A DNA stretch of 47,692 bases from an uncultured Clostridia bacterium (GCA_945949385.1 CAMFEL010000003.1:1-47692); one strand, 5' to 3'; shown: positions 32,005 through 40,594, counted from the stretch's first letter. A program made the numbers and translations. The notes: a model not told the origin generated them from the sequence alone.

Positions 32005-32874
32005 ACTGAACCTCCGCGGCGTTTTTTTCCAAGCGACGCAAGTCTGAAAAGAGGTCGGCGCATAGGGACGATCCACAGCCACGGCCCGCTGAAAAATTTC
32101 CAGATGAGATTTTCGGTAGGAGACCTTCATTGCAATCTTTCTGAAGGTCTCAATATATCCGAAGCTGGTGGTCGGGGCGCTGACAAGGATTTCACCGCCG
32201 CCCTTGCGCACACGTTTTTTCTTCTCGTGATATACGGACGCAATCAGCTTTGTATCAAGCTTTTTCTCAATCTGTCCCGGGTTCTTAATATCGTCGTGCA
32301 GGTAAAAATACAAAAACAGGATAAGTATTTCCAGAACGGCCGCGGCAAGAAAAATCTTAGTAATAATACCCCATCCGCTGTACGGATTTACGACCGACTC
32401 GGGCACCTTGGGAGTTTCAAGCACCTGAAGCACCTGATCGCTGAGTATAGTCTCGGAAAACTCATTGTAATGCTCAAGTATACCGTTAATCGTCAGCATA
32501 GCGTCTCTGGGAGAGGACGCCGTCACCGTAAGTATCATCATATTTGTGTTTCTGATATTGCTGCACGAAACGGTACCGGGCAGGCTGTCAAGTCCGAGAG
32601 AGGCCGCAACCTTGTCTTTCAGCACCTTGCTGGAAACGATCTCTCTGAAAATGCCGGCGGTGTTCTCGGCATTTGAAACGCCGCTCCACTTATACATTTC
32701 CTTTTCAAGTACCACTATTGTAGCCTTGGTACGGTATTCCGGTCTGTACATAAAACAGGAAACCGTGCCCGCGGCAAAGGCGGCGATAAGAGCGATCATA
32801 ATGATCTCCTTCCACCGTCTGGCGATGTTTCGCACTATATTGGAAAAATCAAAGCCTTCATTCATTGGCGGCAT
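31273..32874 (-). CDS. Fused Wzz chain-length protein and CpsB-type phosphatase, kinase domain missing
   Basis: One open frame of 533 residues. Residues 1-200 are a Wzz polysaccharide co-polymerase domain with TM1 (about 26-44) and TM2 (about 172-193). Residues 229-253 (EILVSAPTTSFGYIETFRKIAMKV) are the linker that normally leads into a BY-type tyrosine kinase. The kinase Walker motifs are absent. After a stretch that matches nothing I know (254-290), the frame enters a PHP-type phosphatase at Met291. In the +1 frame this stretch reads TENLIWKFFSGPWLWIVPMRR and stops exactly at the phosphatase ATG. So a deletion and frameshift have probably joined two genes. A start at 32865 (MNEGFDF) is also possible. 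Confidence 0.8.
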   Translation of the reverse strand: MPPMNEGFDFSNIVRNIARRWKEIIMIALIAAFAAGTVSCFMYRPEYRTKATIVVLEKEMYKWSGVSNAENTAGIFREIVSSKVLKDKVAASLGLDSLPGTVSCSNIRNTNMMILTVTASSPRDAMLTINGILEHYNEFSETILSDQVLQVLETPKVPESVVNPYSGWGIITKIFLAAAVLEILILFLYFYLHDDIKNPGQIEKKLDTKLIASVYHEKKKRVRKGGGEILVSAPTTSFGYIETFRKIAMKVSYRKSHLEIFQRAVAVDRPYAPTSFQTCVAWKKTPRRFSMTDIHMHILPGFDDGARDIYESLEMADEAARDGVTDIVATPHCNVPGMSGNYRGAGYEERFSALKNAITQERIPVKLHRGMEVFATEGLTKLIRDEKVLTLAGSRYLLVEFDFGGDPEFADRILDGILSCGLVPVVAHAERYEFVRYDIETVERWRKKGCLIQLNKGSFTGNCGGEVLEAAFFIASQRLADAVASDAHGTDRRTVYMSRAREIVSRKISPRYAKYLFDTSPHGIVCDLGAREP

Positions 32875-32922
32875 TTCCTTTCTGTTATCAGCGTCATAAA
32901 CGGCTCGCAGCTCCGCTGTCGG

Positions 32923-33780
32923 TCAATGCCGGGACTCGCCCACAATCACAATAAGCGGGACCTGCATAGCGCCGTCGCCTTCTCCGGCGGTATATATGAC
33001 GGCGTAGGTACCTGCCGTCTCGGTATTAAGGTTTGTGTCAACCGAAAGGAGCGACGCTTCGGCATCGGTACCGTTGATCCTGACTTCGGTAACAAGACTT
33101 AAGGGATCAAAACTTTCGCCTTTTTCAATATAAACGAGATAGTCGCTGAGAGCCACATAGCAGTCGCTTGCAGCGGAGGTCCAGGAAGTGTTTATCATAA
33201 CGGGAATATCCGCTTCCACAATATCTCCGCAGCTGTTTGTCACCTGAATTTTCACAACTCTCATGGGAGCGCCGCCTACCGTAATTTCCTCATTTGAAGA
33301 CAGCAGCACCATTTCATCGGTAATATCGCCGTCAATGCAGTCGGTTGCCCCAAGCCCCTTAACAAGCTCGGCGGAGCCTGCGGTGGCGGAGACGGAAACA
33401 AGAGGTTCTGTCAGCGAAAGGCGGGGAGATGTATAGTCCGTATAGACAATCTGCCGCTGAGCCTTGCCCACATTGCTGTCGCCGTCAAAGGCAGCATAGG
33501 TTACTATACGCCGGTTGCCGTCAAGCAGCGCAGACAGGGATTCTATCATCAGGCTGTCCGTCACATCTCCGTCTTTATCGTCATATGCCGATACGCCTTT
33601 CAGAAGCTCCTCCTGCGTCACGGAAACGGATACGCTCAAATTGTCGCTGTCAAAGCTTATCTTCGGGGAGGCAGTATCTTTAAGACTGGATATATACCAG
33701 CGGCTGCCCGCATACACAGCGGCAGCAAGTATGCATACAACAAGCAGCAGTATACTGAATTTTTTCGATTTTTTCTTCAT
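32923..33780 (-). CDS. Membrane-anchored protein with Ig-like (DUF5011-type) repeats
   Basis: The protein has 285 residues from the ATG giving MKKKSKKFSILLL. A longer frame to 33858 would overlap the frame-corrected end of the ABC gene. A basic N-terminus and one helix (about residues 8-25) anchor it. The outside part holds repeated beta-sandwich modules with the Asp-Gly-Asp signature (DKDGDVTDSL and DCIDGDITDEM) of bacterial Ig-like DUF5011 domains, each after a DYTSP or TASP start. A final module ends YAVIYTAGEGDGAMQVPLIV. These modules bind partners or act as stalks. It lies between the exporter and the Wzz gene, so a role at the polysaccharide export site is likely. Confidence 0.75.
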   Translation of the reverse strand: MKKKSKKFSILLLVVCILAAAVYAGSRWYISSLKDTASPKISFDSDNLSVSVSVTQEELLKGVSAYDDKDGDVTDSLMIESLSALLDGNRRIVTYAAFDGDSNVGKAQRQIVYTDYTSPRLSLTEPLVSVSATAGSAELVKGLGATDCIDGDITDEMVLLSSNEEITVGGAPMRVVKIQVTNSCGDIVEADIPVMINTSWTSAASDCYVALSDYLVYIEKGESFDPLSLVTEVRINGTDAEASLLSVDTNLNTETAGTYAVIYTAGEGDGAMQVPLIVIVGESRH

Positions 33781-33820
33781 CTGGATCCGTTGCCCCTTTA
33801 CAGGTTGTATGAAAAGCAGA

Positions 33821-35553
33821 TCACACCGTCTCGGGCGTAAGTCTGCCGTTTTTATCAATGCGCAGTACCGAAGTGCAATACTTGAGAATGCCCTTTCTGT
33901 GAGTAGTCAGTATGCACACTCTGCGCGGATCGGCGCGCATAAGGTTTTTAAGAACACCGCCTCGGTCTCATGGTCGAGAGCAGAGGTTATCTCATCCATA
34001 AGCAGTACGGGAGATTTTCTCAGTACCGCTCTTGCAATGGCAATACGCTGAGACTGACCCTCGGAAAGCCGCAGTCCCCTCTCGCCCACCGATGTCATCA
34101 GTCCGTCGGGCAGAGACATGACAAAATCCTTTATATCCGCTATCTCCAGCGCCTCCAGCAGTTCCTCATCGGTTGCATCCGGCGACACAAGACGGAGATT
34201 GTCGGCAAGTGTTCCTGAAAACATACTGTTGCCTTGCGGCACATATGAGCAAAGACGCCTTGTACTGTCGGAAGCGCAAAGCTTTCCGACCCCCTCGGCT
34301 TCAAAGGTAATAGTCCCGCAGTCAGGCTCCATAAGTCCGAGAATAAGACGCAGCAGCGTTGTTTTTCCTTCTCCGGAGGGACCTACCAGCGCTACGACAT
34401 CTCCGGGCGACGCGGTCATCCCCACCTCGCACAAAGTCGCGGCGGTCGCGTCCTTATATGTAAAGCTTACACCTTCGATTTTCAGAGTAATGCCTGAAAC
34501 ACGCGCTTCTTTTTCAAGCTCTTTGGCAACCCTTCCGTCGCTGTCGTTTTCGCAATCAAGGTTTGTGATCTCCATAATACGCCCCGCTGAGGTTGCCACG
34601 GAAACAGCGCCGGGGAGCAGCCCTACCATAGCCGAAAACGAGGATGTGAGCGTGCTGCATATTTGTAAAAACAAAGTCATGGTACCGTATGTAATAGCTC
34701 CGTTCCAGAGCCTGTATACACTCCATCCGTAGCAGGAGTACGATACCGCCAGTCCTATAGCGGAAAAGCAAAGAGTCGTGAGAATAGAGAATTTATCCTT
34801 ATCCACCCTGACTTTTCTGTACTGTCCCAAAAGAAGTGAAAACTTGGAAACATAGTCACGGGTTATGCCGAAGGCTTTGACCGTCTGCAAATTCTGCACC
34901 GCTTCTTCCCCGAAGGACAGAATTCGTCCGTTCATTTCACGGCTTTCCGTGTTATACTTGCGTATCATGCGCATCATATGGCGCGAGCAGAGAAACATGA
35001 CGGGGGCACTCAGCAGAGCAAGCCCTGCCATTACAGGATCGTAATACAGCACTATTATGAGAGCGCCGGCAAACTGCGTTACCCTGATTACGGTGTTGGG
35101 AACAAGTCCGACTATGCCCTCGGACACAGCCGAAACATCGCCCTCAAGCCTGTTTACAAGCTCACCGGAATGGTATTTTCCTATATCCTCAACGCGGGCG
35201 TACATCATATGGCTGAAAACATCACCGCGCACCTCGCTGCTCACCTTTGCGCCTACATTTGACGCCACGCGGGAAGCCGCCGCCTGGAGAATTATCTGGA
35301 AAAGGGCAAGACATATAACCAAAGCGGCGCTGCGGACGAAAGTGTGGCTTTGGCTGATAACATCGTCGATCAGATATTTTGATGCAACGCCGCTGCCCAG
35401 GCCCATAATTACGCCCACAAAGCCGAAAATCACATTTACAAAAATGCCGAGGCGGTATTGCTTTATGTACCCGAACATCCACTTCCACTCGTTTTTCAGC
35501 TCCCGAAGAAGCCTGAAGCTGAAGCCTTTGTTCTCGCTCTTTTTTTCGTCCAA
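33821..35553 (-). pseudogene. ABC exporter (fused permease-ATPase) with a frameshift before the H-loop
   Basis: The frame 35553-33907 gives 548 residues: six membrane helices (residues 30-310), Walker A GPSGEGKTT, signature LSEGQ and Walker B VLLMDEI, then stops after a run unlike the family. If one base is restored near 33950-33956, the frame continues as LKNLMRADPRRVCILTTHRKG with the H-loop His and ends at 33821. So the gene has lost one base, and the product as read lacks the H-loop. It heads the polysaccharide cluster and would flip or export a glycolipid or peptide. A sequencing error would make it intact. Confidence 0.85.
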
Positions 35554-35668
35554 ACCGCCGCCTCCTCTCTTTGTCCGCTTAACCGTCCGCTCTCAGATCA
35601 TCTGCGTTTTCCGCGCTTTTTGCACCCCCGAATATACCAAGGGCATAAAAATCGCAATATTATGTAAT

Positions 35669-35697
35669 GTTATATCATTATACAGGACAAAAATCAA
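35669..35697 (-). promoter_or_regulatory. Promoter of the polysaccharide cluster
   Basis: TTGATT, 17 bases, TATAAC on the minus strand, upstream of the ABC exporter. A TATAAT also lies in the spacer, so the exact -10 is uncertain. Confidence 0.4.
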
Positions 35698-35810
35698 TAG
35701 CCGATGCCTTAAAACAAGTAAACGTCTCGCGCCCCGGCGAAGCATCACCGATGCTGTTCTCCCCATACTTCCCGATTATTCCGAAAAAAAGAGGCTCAAT
35801 ACATAGAAAA

Positions 35811-35844
35811 GCCCTGTGCAAAGGGCAAAGCCTTTGCACAGGGC
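35811..35844 (-). terminator. Terminator of hpf
   Basis: A perfect 14-bp stem (GCCCTGTGCAAAGG and complement) with a 6-base loop, then TTTTCT on the minus strand. Confidence 0.82.
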
Positions 35845-35879
35845 GCCTGCACCGCACAGATCACGGCAAAAATCAAATA

Positions 35880-36404
35880 TCAGCCTTTTTCCGGAATTAT
35901 CATCCCGTAGTCGCCGTCATGACGTTTATAAACGGTGCATACTTCTCCGCTTGCGGAATCGGCAAACATAAAGAATTCGTGTCCCAGCAGGTTCATCTGC
36001 AGTATTGCCTCCTCCGCCGTCATGGGCTTCAGAGTAAAGGTCTTTGTGCGGATGCGGAAATCACCCTCCTCCGCCACATCGTCGCTTTCGTATTCGGGGA
36101 TACGGATATTGTCCCGCAGTCTCTTGGAAAGTCTTGTTTTGTTTTTTCTTATCTGCCGCTCGATACTGTACATACAGCAGTCCAGCGCGTTCATAAACGT
36201 GGAGCTTTCGTCCTCGCTGCGGAAAAGGAAGGGTCCTGCCGCAATAGTCACCTCCACGCGCTCAATATCGCGCACCCGTGAGAGCTTGACGGTCGCCTCC
36301 GCTTCTCCGGGGAAGAATTTGTCAAATTTGGCAAGCTTTTTTTCGATATGATCCGAAAGATCGCGGCTTACCGTTACTTTGCGTGCATTGATGGTGATTT
36401 TCAT
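35880..36404 (-). CDS. hpf: Ribosome hibernation promoting factor, long form
   Basis: This 174-residue protein dimerises 70S ribosomes into inactive 100S particles in stationary phase. The N-terminal domain (residues 1-100) has the ribosome-binding fold with RKVTVSRDLSDHIEKKLAKFDKFF and SRVRDIERVEVTI. The C-terminal domain (120-174), present only in long HPF, shows KPMTAEEAILQMNLLGHEFFMFADSASGEVCTVYKRHDGDYGMI and mediates dimerisation. Long HPF is the usual form in Firmicutes. It is monocistronic, with a promoter upstream and a strong terminator. Confidence 0.96.
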   Translation of the reverse strand: MKITINARKVTVSRDLSDHIEKKLAKFDKFFPGEAEATVKLSRVRDIERVEVTIAAGPFLFRSEDESSTFMNALDCCMYSIERQIRKNKTRLSKRLRDNIRIPEYESDDVAEEGDFRIRTKTFTLKPMTAEEAILQMNLLGHEFFMFADSASGEVCTVYKRHDGDYGMIIPEKG

Positions 36405-36480
36405 ACTTTCAGCCCACCCTTTTCTTTATTTGTCAGGGGACGGCGCCAACGGCGCTTTTTTGTTCCCCTTTGACAGCTAT

Positions 36481-36509
36481 ATTATACCACACTCCCGTCA
36501 AAATGTCCA
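36481..36509 (-). promoter_or_regulatory. Promoter of hpf
   Basis: TGGACA, 17 bases, TATAAT on the minus strand, about 77 bases upstream of hpf. Confidence 0.6.
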
Positions 36510-36652
36510 TACTTTTTGTTAAAATTATATAAACAATTGTGAATTTTACACACCGATTTCAGCAGCTTTATATTTACGCTTCAAATATGTCCGAATACGG
36601 CGCAAAAGGACGGTACATTTCATCGAAATTATACAAAACCGTCCCGCCGCTA

Positions 36653-36681
36653 TTGACACAAATGGACTTTTGAAGTAATAT
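36653..36681 (+). promoter_or_regulatory. Promoter of the feo operon
   Basis: TTGACA, 17 bases, TAATAT on the plus strand; a TATAAT begins three bases further on. Confidence 0.65.
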
Positions 36682-36691
36682 AATTTATGTG

Positions 36692-36705
36692 TTAGCAATA
36701 ACTAA
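36692..36705 (+). promoter_or_regulatory. Possible metalloregulator operator of the feo operon
   Basis: The dyad TTAG-CAATAA-CTAA, flanked by GTG and TCAC, lies where transcription should start, directly after the -10. Operators of DtxR/MntR-type iron or manganese repressors are often such TTAG...CTAA dyads. The regulator is not in the window, so the assignment is inference. Confidence 0.45.
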
Positions 36706-36750
36706 TCACATTTGATATTTCACATATAAATCAAAAAGAGGAGACGTCCG

Positions 36751-37044
36751 ATGACACTGAAAGAACTGAAAGTCGGTCAGTCCGCCGAGATCGTCGCCGT
36801 GGGCGGCGAGGGCTCACTGCGCAACCGGCTTATAGATATGGGGCTTATCCCCCGCACCGTTCTTACTCTCAGAAAGGTCGCGCCTATGGGGGATCCCATT
36901 GAAATACTTATTCGCGGCTATGAGCTTACCCTGCGTCTTGAGGACGCGGCAAATATAACCGTAAAGACAGTAGAAAACAAAAAGCCGCAGGAGCCTCCCG
37001 TCATAAAGTACGGCAGAAAAAGAAAGCGCAGAGGCTCCGTATGA
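36751..37044 (+). CDS. feoA: Ferrous iron transport protein FeoA
   Basis: This 97-residue small cytoplasmic protein has the SH3-like FeoA fold: MTLKELKVGQSAEIVAVGG, RNRLIDMGLIPRTVLTLRKVAPMGDPIEILIRGYELTLRLEDA. FeoA interacts with the FeoB GTPase and is thought to regulate it. It is longer than the usual 75 residues owing to a basic tail (KYGRKRKRRGSV). A GGAGACG site precedes the ATG. It lies 82 bases upstream of feoB in the same operon. Confidence 0.95.
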   Translation: MTLKELKVGQSAEIVAVGGEGSLRNRLIDMGLIPRTVLTLRKVAPMGDPIEILIRGYELTLRLEDAANITVKTVENKKPQEPPVIKYGRKRKRRGSV

Positions 37045-37126
37045 GCCGCACTGCGGGCGGCTGCCGAGAATGCTGCAATGCAAATCAAGTTTTATGTCAT
37101 TGATTGGGAAAGGATAGATCGCAATT

Positions 37127-39139
37127 ATGAAATTTGCGCTTGCGGGAAACCAGAACTGCGGCAAAACCGCGCTTTTCAACGCGCTCACGGGTATGCGCTG
37201 TCATGTGGGCAACTTCCCCGGAGTGACGGTGGAGCAGAAAACGGGAGAGATCCGCGGCTTCGGCGGATACTCCGTGGTTGATCTGCCCGGCATATACTCC
37301 CTGCGCCCCTATACGCAGGAGGAAATAGTCACCCGCGACTACATACTGAACGAAAAGCCCGACTGCATCATAAACATCATCGATGCCACCAATATTGAGC
37401 GCAATTTGTATCTTACCATGCAGCTTCTCGAGCTTGATGTGCCCATGGTGCTGGCTCTTAATATGATGGATGAGGTGCGCGCCAACGGCGGCACCGTGGA
37501 TATTGAAAAAATCAGCCGCGAGCTGGGGATCCCCGCAGTCCCCATCAGCGCCATCAAGGGCGAGGGCGTGTCAGAGCTTATTGACCGCGCCGTAGATACC
37601 GCAAAGCATCACGTGCTGCCCGTGCGCGCCGATTTCTGCGCCTCCGATTCGCCCTGCCACCGCTGTATCCACGCGGTTATGCACCTGGTGCAGGATCACG
37701 CCGAGGAGGAGGGGCTTCCCCTGCGCTTCTGCGCATCAAAGCTTATTGAAAGCGACAGCGACATCGCAGACAAGCTGCGACTTGACACAAACGAACGGGA
37801 GCTTATAGAGCACTGTCTCGTTCAGCTTGAGAGCGAATCGGGACTTGACCGCAACGCGGCGCTGGCGGATATGCGCTACTGTTTTATCGAAAGCGTTGTA
37901 GCCTGTGCCGTCGTTAAGGCAAACGAAAGCCGCGAGCACCGCCGCAGCGTGGCAATAGATAAGATCCTCACCGGAAAATATACGGCTATCCCCGTTTTTC
38001 TCGGGGTCATGATGCTTGTTTTCTGGCTTACCTTCAATGTTATCGGCGCCGCCCTTCAGCGTCTGCTGGAGGCGGGCATCGGACAGCTTACGGACATAGT
38101 TGACCGCGCTCTGACTTCATTCGGTCTGAACGAGGTGATTCACAGCCTGATAATCGACGGCATATTCAACGGCGTGGGCAGCGTGCTGTCCTTTTTGCCC
38201 ATTATAGTCACTCTGTTTTTCTTCCTGTCCATACTTGAGGACACCGGGTATATGGCGCGCATCGCCTTCGTTATGGATAAGCCCCTGCGCCGTCTCGGTC
38301 TGTCTGGGCGCTCATTTGTGCCCATGCTCATAGGCTTCGGCTGCTCCGTACCCGCCGTTATGGCGACCCGCACCGTTTCCTCCGACCGCGACCGCAAAAT
38401 GACCATGATGCTGGTGCCCTTTATGAGCTGCTCGGCGAAAATACCCATTTACGCCGTGTTCACCGCCGCCTTTTTCCCCGGTCACGGAGCCGTGGTTATG
38501 TTCGCTTTGTATTTCACGGGCATAATTCTGGGAATACTTATGGCGCTGCTGCTGAAAGGAACGGCTTTCCGCGGAAAGCCGGTGCCCTTTGTAATGGAGC
38601 TTCCCAATTACCGCCTGCCCTCTCCCCGCAGCGTGGGACTGCTGCTTTGGGAGAAAGCCCGCGACTTTTTGCAGCGCGCCTTTTCCGTTATTTTCATCGC
38701 AACCGTTGTTATATGGTTTTTGCAGAGCTTTGACTATCACCTGAATCCCGTTTCCGACTCCACGGAAAGTATGCTGGCAAATGTGGGGCAGGCTATATCC
38801 GTAATCTTCAAGCCTCTGGGCTTCGGAGACTGGCGCTTCTCCACCGCCCTTATCTCAGGCTTTATAGCAAAGGAGCAGGTGGTGTCAACACTTGCCGTTC
38901 TTATAGGCTGTGACGCAAGCGTTCTGTATACCGTACTGCCCTCAGCCTTTCCCTCAACCCTTGCGGCGTGCAGTTTTCTGGTGTTCACCCTGCTGTACAC
39001 TCCCTGCGTCGCCGCCGTCGCATCCTTCAGACGCGAGTTCAACTCACGCATTACCACTCTCGGTGTAGTTATCCTGCAATGCGCGGTAGCGTGGATCGCC
39101 GCATTCCTCGTATATAATATAGGAGGTCTGTTCCTGTGA
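37127..39139 (+). CDS. feoB: Ferrous iron transporter FeoB
   Basis: This 670-residue membrane protein takes up Fe(II). The N-terminal GTPase domain shows G1 AGNQNCGKTALFNALTG (residues 5-21), G3 VVDLPGIYSL, and G4 ALNMMDE. A GDI-like helical domain follows to about residue 270. The membrane part has the two gate repeats with LIGFGCSVPAVMATRT and CSAKIPIYA, and the late FIAKEQVVSTLAVL block. G1 reads GNQNCGKT where many members have GNPNxGKT. Its stop overlaps the GTG start of the Cys-rich partner. Confidence 0.97.
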   Translation: MKFALAGNQNCGKTALFNALTGMRCHVGNFPGVTVEQKTGEIRGFGGYSVVDLPGIYSLRPYTQEEIVTRDYILNEKPDCIINIIDATNIERNLYLTMQLLELDVPMVLALNMMDEVRANGGTVDIEKISRELGIPAVPISAIKGEGVSELIDRAVDTAKHHVLPVRADFCASDSPCHRCIHAVMHLVQDHAEEEGLPLRFCASKLIESDSDIADKLRLDTNERELIEHCLVQLESESGLDRNAALADMRYCFIESVVACAVVKANESREHRRSVAIDKILTGKYTAIPVFLGVMMLVFWLTFNVIGAALQRLLEAGIGQLTDIVDRALTSFGLNEVIHSLIIDGIFNGVGSVLSFLPIIVTLFFFLSILEDTGYMARIAFVMDKPLRRLGLSGRSFVPMLIGFGCSVPAVMATRTVSSDRDRKMTMMLVPFMSCSAKIPIYAVFTAAFFPGHGAVVMFALYFTGIILGILMALLLKGTAFRGKPVPFVMELPNYRLPSPRSVGLLLWEKARDFLQRAFSVIFIATVVIWFLQSFDYHLNPVSDSTESMLANVGQAISVIFKPLGFGDWRFSTALISGFIAKEQVVSTLAVLIGCDASVLYTVLPSAFPSTLAACSFLVFTLLYTPCVAAVASFRREFNSRITTLGVVILQCAVAWIAAFLVYNIGGLFL

Positions 39140-39294
39140 ATGCGATTGATATAGCAGTCCTGATAATTGTGGCTGCGGCAATCGCCGCCGCAGTATTCTT
39201 TTCCGTAAGAGGGCGCAAAAAGCGCGGCGGGGGCTGCGGCTGCGGCTGCTCAAGCTGCCCCGGCTGTCCGGCTGCCAAAAAGAACAAAAAATAA
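39136..39294 (+). CDS. FeoB-associated Cys-rich membrane protein
   Basis: This 52-residue protein starts at a GTG at 39136, with AGGAGG nine bases upstream. It overlaps the feoB stop by four bases. It has one membrane helix (residues 4-23, DIAVLIIVAAAIAAAVFF), a basic turn (RGRKKR), a Cys/Gly-rich tail CGCGCSSCPGCP and a Lys-rich end. Small proteins of this form follow feoB in many Firmicutes and are thought to replace FeoC, possibly binding iron or a cluster through the Cys. Coupling to feoB makes the assignment firm although the gene is short. Confidence 0.88.
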   Translation: MNAIDIAVLIIVAAAIAAAVFFSVRGRKKRGGGCGCGCSSCPGCPAAKKNKK

Positions 39295-39342
39295 AAAAGC
39301 GCCTGACCGATAAGCGGCGCAGCGTGCGCCGAATATATTCAA

Positions 39343-39373
39343 AAAGCCCGATTTGCAATGCAAATCGGGCTTT
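39343..39373. terminator. Bidirectional terminator after the feo operon
   Basis: The stem AAAGCCCGATTTGCA and its complement, with A/T-rich flanks on both sides, lies between the convergent Cys-rich protein gene and the gene at 39383. Confidence 0.8.
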
Positions 39374-39382
39374 CCCGTTAAG

Positions 39383-39796
39383 TTACTGTTCGCGCGTCGT
39401 ATTTTTTGCTAATTCTATGTTTATCAGTTCCACCAAGCGGTCGGACATTACAGCCATTGATTCAATATGTACCTTGTTTTCTCCCAACATCAAGGTTAAG
39501 GAATCGGGGTTCTGCTTTATATCGGTAATCTCGGAAAACCTGAATACCTTTTTATTGCCGAACATAGTATAATATTCAAAAGTATCGTCATCAACAACAT
39601 AAATCTTCTGATTATTCCAACACAGAAAAGCCGCAACGCTCAGCAGTATTACAGGTGCAGACACCACGGCAAACCAGATGTTCGTAAAAACTGCCGCACA
39701 TATCAGCAGGGCAGCGGCTACTATTGATAAAAAGATTCCGAGTATAAGTACCGCTGTGGGCAAATGCAAATCAGCTTCATTTTTGCTATTTTTCAT
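39383..39796 (-). CDS. Small membrane protein with a PH-like C-terminal domain
   Basis: The protein has 137 residues from the ATG giving MKNSKNEADLHL, which has GGAGGAG just upstream. The longer frame to 39958 would read through the promoter and a tandem repeat, so it is rejected. Two helices (about 16-38 and 42-60) are followed by a soluble beta-rich domain (YVVDDDTFEYYTMFGNKKVFRFSEITDI and LTLMLGENKVHIES) that resembles bacterial PH-like domains of membrane proteins. The function is unknown. It is transcribed alone from a near-consensus promoter. Confidence 0.8.
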   Translation of the reverse strand: MKNSKNEADLHLPTAVLILGIFLSIVAAALLICAAVFTNIWFAVVSAPVILLSVAAFLCWNNQKIYVVDDDTFEYYTMFGNKKVFRFSEITDIKQNPDSLTLMLGENKVHIESMAVMSDRLVELINIELAKNTTREQ

Positions 39797-39817
39797 TTTA
39801 TCTCCTCCTTTTTTACA

Positions 39818-39846
39818 ATTGTAACACAGAAAAGGTATTCTGTCAA
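39818..39846 (-). promoter_or_regulatory. Promoter of the PH-like membrane protein
   Basis: TTGACA, 17 bases, TACAAT on the minus strand, ending 22 bases before the start codon. Confidence 0.75.
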
Positions 39847-39910
39847 TAGAGCAAAAAGCACAGATCCGCATACGCAACAGGGAACACCGCTTTGCGCCCG
39901 CCGAAGCAAA

Positions 39911-39956
39911 TCGGTATTGACCTGAAATCGAATTCGGTATTGACCTGAAATCGAAC
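39911..39956. repeat. Two tandem copies of a 23-bp unit
   Basis: The 23-base unit beginning TCGGTATTGACCTGAAATCG occurs twice back to back and differs only at the last base. It lies upstream of the promoter at 39818-39846, so it may be a regulatory site or the scar of a mobile element. Nothing else is recognisable between 39957 and 40135. Confidence 0.85.
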
Positions 39957-40135
39957 AATGTTGGCTACACTCCGAACAATTATATTCCCTTACGGATTTT
40001 CAACCGCGCGACTGTCGCGCGGTTTTCGTTTTACAAAAAGCCGCATCAGCTGTTTGCTGATGCGGATTTTTATGAAGTTATCAGAAGAAATCGGCAATGC
40101 ACGAATGCTTGTTCAAGCGCGCTGTTTTCCTTGAC

Positions 40136-40594
40136 TTATATATTATTATGGAAATAATATAAGATGTTTGTTTCAACATCAAAATAATAGACATTATAAT
40201 TTCCGAATTCCGGACAATCCGGATCATCATAAATATAAATATAATCTGAATCGGATATTACAGAACGGTCAAAATCGTAATTTACAACCACTTCATTATC
40301 AGCGTCAGTATCTCTTACCGCTTGTACCCAATTTTCAAAATCGTCAATATGTGCTTCCAAATTTTCCCTGCTGCTTTCCGTAATGATTTGAAAATAAGAA
40401 TTATCCGAAAAGTCAACACTGTCAAAGCAGTACTTCGCATAATCGGTAAAATCCTGAAAACCGCCGCTGGTAAAAAATTGCTTTGATTCATACTTGCCCA
40501 GAGAATCAAGCACATCATCTTTGGGTATACTGCATCCCGCTAAAGAAACAACTAAAACAAGAGAAAATAATGCTGCTGCCAACTTTTTCATCAT
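40136..40594 (-). CDS. Small lipoprotein of unknown function
   Basis: The frame encodes 152 residues. The signal peptide ends in lipobox LAGC (Cys near residue 22), so the mature protein is lipid-anchored outside the membrane. The mature part is acidic and aromatic (KYCFDSVDFSDNSYFQIITESS, DSDYIYIYDDPDCPEFGNYNVYYFDVETN) with no known motif. AAGGAGG precedes two ATGs in a row. It is transcribed alone. I cannot assign a family. Confidence 0.75.
   Translation of the reverse strand: MMKKLAAALFSLVLVVSLAGCSIPKDDVLDSLGKYESKQFFTSGGFQDFTDYAKYCFDSVDFSDNSYFQIITESSRENLEAHIDDFENWVQAVRDTDADNEVVVNYDFDRSVISDSDYIYIYDDPDCPEFGNYNVYYFDVETNILYYFHNNI

Noticed and set aside
31411..32676. 421-residue plus-strand open frame
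   Set aside because: It lies wholly opposite the Wzz/phosphatase gene, shows no domain and has no ribosome site; it is a shadow of a GC-rich coding frame.
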